Origin: Saprospiraceae bacterium
Lineage (GTDB): Bacteria; Bacteroidota; Bacteroidia; Chitinophagales; Saprospiraceae
Assembly: GCA_016717265.1 (NCBI GenBank)
Contig: JADKFX010000001.1
Span: 682,001-746,000, forward strand
Length of the DNA: 64,000 nucleotides
Reading direction: 5' to 3'
Shown here piece after piece: positions 61,285 to 64,000 of this stretch. Both the position numbers and the translations under genes were made by a program. How positions within the stretch are numbered: position 1 is the first letter of the stretch; each line of letters starts with the position of its first letter. The notes beneath the pieces were generated by a model. That model was not told where the DNA came from. It did not search any database and was given only the letters and a program-made list of their open reading frames with translations.

Positions 61285-61869
61285 TTAGGCCTTTTGAATC
61301 TCAATTTTCTTTGCGTTAAATGTATTCATTGTATTTTGGATTCCTGCAAAGCAAAAACTCAAAGCAGCATCTGCAGCAAGCATATTAATTTGTTTCAAAT
61401 ATTTTATTTCTTCTGGAGTCCATTTACCCAATACATAGTGTACTTGTTTTCCTTTTGAAAAATTATTACCAATTCCAATACGGAGTCTGGCATAATCGTT
61501 TGTCATTAAATTTTCCTGAATATCTTTTAATCCATTGTGGCCACCAGCAGTTCCATTTGATCGAATTCGGATGGATCCGAAATCAAGATTTAAATCATCA
61601 GAAATTACAAATAAATTTTCAATTGGGATATTTTCTTTTAAAAGCCAATGTTTTATTGCCTTTCCGCTGAGATTCATATAAGTTGTAGGCTTTAAAAGAA
61701 TGATTCTTTTTCCTTTATAAGAACCTTCTGCAATATGAGCAAGACTAGAATTTTTAAAATTTATTGACAACATGTTTGCAAGTTCATCAACTACTTCGAA
61801 ACCGATATTATGCCTGGTACCAAAGTATTCAGTATCCATGTTCCCGAGTCCGGCGATCAAATATTTCAT
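61285..61869 (-). CDS. pth: Peptidyl-tRNA hydrolase
   Basis: 194 residues, the standard length. It frees tRNA from stalled peptidyl-tRNA in the cytoplasm. The N-terminus KYLIAGLGNMDTEYFGTRHNIGFEVVD has the catalytic His20. LLKPTTYMNLSGKAI supplies the conserved Asn loop, and VISDDLNLDFGSIRIRSNGTAGGHNGLKDI has the catalytic Asp and the glycine-rich tRNA-contact loop. DYARLRIGIG completes the signature. A single gene between convergent and divergent neighbours. Confidence 0.97.
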   Translation of the reverse strand: MKYLIAGLGNMDTEYFGTRHNIGFEVVDELANMLSINFKNSSLAHIAEGSYKGKRIILLKPTTYMNLSGKAIKHWLLKENIPIENLFVISDDLNLDFGSIRIRSNGTAGGHNGLKDIQENLMTNDYARLRIGIGNNFSKGKQVHYVLGKWTPEEIKYLKQINMLAADAALSFCFAGIQNTMNTFNAKKIEIQKA

Positions 61870-61999
61870 AAAAGAAGGATGTTTAAGCCCATATTCGTAA
61901 TCCTAAATTAGATAAAATGGAAACCAAAGTTGAAAATAGAAAGGTTCTTTGAATATCCAAAAACATTAAAATTTATTTAAATGTGCAAGAACGAGATTA

Positions 62000-63046
62000 T
62001 TGTTTGAATTTTGTGCTAATTCTTTACAATTGAAATTTCAAGAATTTAAATTAGTCATTAGAAAGCTAAACTTTAGCCGTTTATTAAATGCGGCAAAAGT
62101 TCTCAGTTCCTATTATTTGTCAAAAATATTTAGAACACCCATCCAATGGGGTTTACCAATAAGTTTATCGATAGAACCAACCACAGCATGCAACTTAAGG
62201 TGTCCAGAATGTCCTTCTGGTTTAAGATCGTTTACACGTCCAACAGGAAATTTGAAATTAAAAGAGTTTAAGAAGTGGATTGAACCCTATAAAAACAAAA
62301 TTTGGTCCATAACATTTTATTTTCAAGGAGAACCTTTTATCCATTCAGAAATCACTGAAGCCATAAATTATGCCCATAAATCAGGTATTTATACAATGAG
62401 TTCGACAAATGGTCATTTCCTGGATCCAGGTTTATCCGAAAAAATTGTTCATTCAGGATTAGATCGATTGATTATTTCAATTGATGGAACAGATCAAGAA
62501 ACCTACCAAAAATATCGGGTGGAAGGAAATTTGGCAAAAGTTTTAGATGGGGTTCAAAATCTTGTTGAAGCTAAAAGTAGATTGAAAAGTAAGACACCTT
62601 ATATGATTTTTCAGTTTTTAGTGGTGCGGCATAATGAACATCAAATTCCTGCAATTTACAAGCTCGCTAAAGCTTATAAAATAGATGAAGTTAAGCTAAA
62701 AACTGCCCAGATTTATGATTATATTAATGGATCTTCTTTAATACCTGAACAAGAGGTATATTCTCGTTATAAGAAAAAGACAGATGGTACTTACAGGTTA
62801 AAAAATAGATTAAATAATTATTGTTGGAAGCTATGGCATGCTCCGGTAATTACATGGGATGGTCGGCAGGTACCCTGTTGTTTTGATAAAGATGCCAGTC
62901 ATCAGTTTGGAAATTTATCTGAGGAAAATATAGAAACCATCTGGAGCAATGAAAAATATTCAAATTTTCGAAAACAATTGATGAAATCTAGAAAATCGAT
63001 CAATATTTGTCGAAATTGTACTGAAGGAACCAAAGTTTGGGGTTAG
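62000..63046 (+). CDS. Radical SAM/SPASM-domain enzyme
   Basis: 348 residues. The radical SAM cluster is Cys64-x3-Cys68-x2-Cys71 in EPTTACNLRCPECPSG; YFQGEPFIH and LIISIDGTDQETYQKYR are the following SAM-barrel motifs. The C-terminal SPASM segment has CWKLWHAPVITWDGRQVPCCFD and ICRNCTEGT, whose cysteines bind auxiliary iron-sulfur clusters. Such enzymes modify peptides or sugars and are frequent in polysaccharide and peptide-maturation loci; the substrate here is unknown. The start (TTG at 62000) is uncertain, since no in-frame ATG precedes the cluster and an upstream in-frame start was not found. Confidence 0.88.
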   Translation: MFEFCANSLQLKFQEFKLVIRKLNFSRLLNAAKVLSSYYLSKIFRTPIQWGLPISLSIEPTTACNLRCPECPSGLRSFTRPTGNLKLKEFKKWIEPYKNKIWSITFYFQGEPFIHSEITEAINYAHKSGIYTMSSTNGHFLDPGLSEKIVHSGLDRLIISIDGTDQETYQKYRVEGNLAKVLDGVQNLVEAKSRLKSKTPYMIFQFLVVRHNEHQIPAIYKLAKAYKIDEVKLKTAQIYDYINGSSLIPEQEVYSRYKKKTDGTYRLKNRLNNYCWKLWHAPVITWDGRQVPCCFDKDASHQFGNLSEENIETIWSNEKYSNFRKQLMKSRKSINICRNCTEGTKVWG

Positions 63047-63481
63047 ATCCAATGGAAGAGAAAGGAATTATAAATTAATTTTCACATTTTTAAAATTAGC
63101 ACGGTTTTACATTCTAAATCCTAAAGTCTAAGTTCCTGACAATGAAATAGTTAAACTAAATGTTAATTTCTAAGTTTTAAGAATTCAGTTGAATCTATTT
63201 ATAAATGTATAACATTTTAGAGTTCACCAAGATACGTATATAAAAAAATTAATTCTTTGATTCTTAAACATTTAGCTAGAGTTTTTATTGTATTTTCATA
63301 TCAAAGTTCCGATCTTTGTAAGATGCTTTGATTTCAAGAAGATACACATTTCAATATTTTATATTCCGGAAAATTCTACATTAATTAAAGTCCGCAAATT
63401 TTAATTTTATATTCTTGAGATAATTGGAATCAATTATTTCAAAATTTCCGGAAAAGCTTATAGTTAAACAAAACCAAGTAT
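63047..63481. other. Intergenic region before the TPR protein gene
   Basis: About 435 AT-rich bases with no open frame that looks coding and no clear repeat or hairpin. Confidence 0.35.
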
Positions 63482-64000
63482 ATGCTACACGGCACATTTT
63501 ACAAGGTCATTATTCAAGGACGGTTTGAGTTTGGATCGGAGCGTTCTTTTCAGAAGGTTTATCAATTATATCTTCAACGATACGAAACTTTATACAAGAA
63601 AGAAATCTTGTTTAAATTCCCTGAAGCCATCTTTAAACCTGAAGAAAATAGTCTTCATATAGGTCGGTTTATTGGCAATTCTAATGAAAAGCTTTGGAAA
63701 AACACAATTAGCTTGATCGAGTATTGTGCACAGTTTTCATTATCTGGAAGTATCAATGCCTGGATGACTGATAATGGAAAAATATTACAGCATTATCATA
63801 TTGAGCCACTTGGTGAGAAAACATCGATTATGTTATATCAAGAGGGCAAGAAAATGGCTGAATTAGAGGGAAAGGAAAAGGAAGCAATGCAGTTATTAAC
63901 CGAATCGATCGAAAAATATGATCGACATTCACAAGCCTATGAAAAAAGAGCCTATATAAATTTTCATTTAAAGAATTATGATGATGCAATTTATGATTTC
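63482..64000 (+). CDS. TPR-repeat protein, N-terminal part (cut by window edge)
   Basis: The frame opens at ATG 63482 and is still open at the window end (173 codons). The first 125 residues (MLHGTFYKVIIQGRFEFGSERSF...) form an unrecognised domain rich in Tyr and Phe. From about residue 130, EGKEKEAMQLLTESIEKYDRHSQAYEKRAYINFHLKNYDDAIYDF is a clear tetratricopeptide repeat. Function unknown; TPR proteins act as scaffolds. Confidence 0.7.
   Translation, partial: MLHGTFYKVIIQGRFEFGSERSFQKVYQLYLQRYETLYKKEILFKFPEAIFKPEENSLHIGRFIGNSNEKLWKNTISLIEYCAQFSLSGSINAWMTDNGKILQHYHIEPLGEKTSIMLYQEGKKMAELEGKEKEAMQLLTESIEKYDRHSQAYEKRAYINFHLKNYDDAIYDF

Overview
The window is AT-rich (roughly one third G+C by eye) DNA from a member of the Bacteroidota. 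Support comes from the type IX secretion protein PorQ, C-terminal T9SS sorting domains on two secreted proteins, a eukaryote-like isoleucyl-tRNA synthetase, OmpH/Skp pairs, and repeated use of the Bacteroidota promoter element TAnnTTTG. A diphosphomevalonate decarboxylase (mevalonate pathway) together with T9SS is compatible with a Saprospiraceae-like or flavobacterial lineage; the family assignment is inference.

Layout. 1-8.4 kb: the tail of an SPFH/prohibitin gene, an operon of histidine ammonia-lyase, a PagL-like lipid A deacylase and an M48 lipoprotein protease, then ompH-ompH-murI, a ferritin-like/VIT1 iron transporter and a rhodanese. 8.4-21.1 kb: mvaD and a DUF4294 gene, and two amidohydrolase genes (10.2-11.5 and 18.2-21.1 kb). 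Between the amidohydrolases lie a deoxyribosyltransferase-like gene, a two-gene operon coding for a catalase-like haem protein and a TPR-tagged alpha-dioxygenase/cyclooxygenase-like haem enzyme (a candidate oxylipin module), an ArsR/SRPBCC pair and a 2OG-Fe(II) oxygenase.

21.3-32.6 kb is a candidate genomic island. A MocR/PdxR-type regulator faces a tightly coupled, same-strand operon: a flavin split-barrel protein, five intact and one frameshifted GNAT acetyltransferase genes, an Asp/Glu racemase fused to an unrecognised Cys/His domain, DinB, PhzF, two small proteins, a methyltransferase and a frameshifted serine hydrolase. Both edges carry arrays of a 7-bp repeat (TYAATRG), short inverted and direct repeats, and an attC-like palindrome. 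A direct-repeat operator and a perfect Bacteroidota promoter can be read in the divergent control region.

32.6-49.2 kb: envelope and polysaccharide functions, including a beta-helix T9SS cargo, an LpxD-like acyltransferase, glycosyltransferases of the GT4-like and GT39-like types, a BNR-repeat T9SS cargo, Ada, a PanE-like reductase, an S9 peptidase, a CHAP/NlpC-like protein and a tocopherol-cyclase-like protein. 49.6-64 kb: M49 dipeptidyl peptidase III, ileS, porQ, a MORN-type lipoprotein, a PpiD/SurA-like chaperone, two tandem lipoproteins sharing an eight-cysteine tail, pth, a radical SAM/SPASM enzyme and the start of a TPR protein. No rRNA, tRNA or CRISPR array was recognised.
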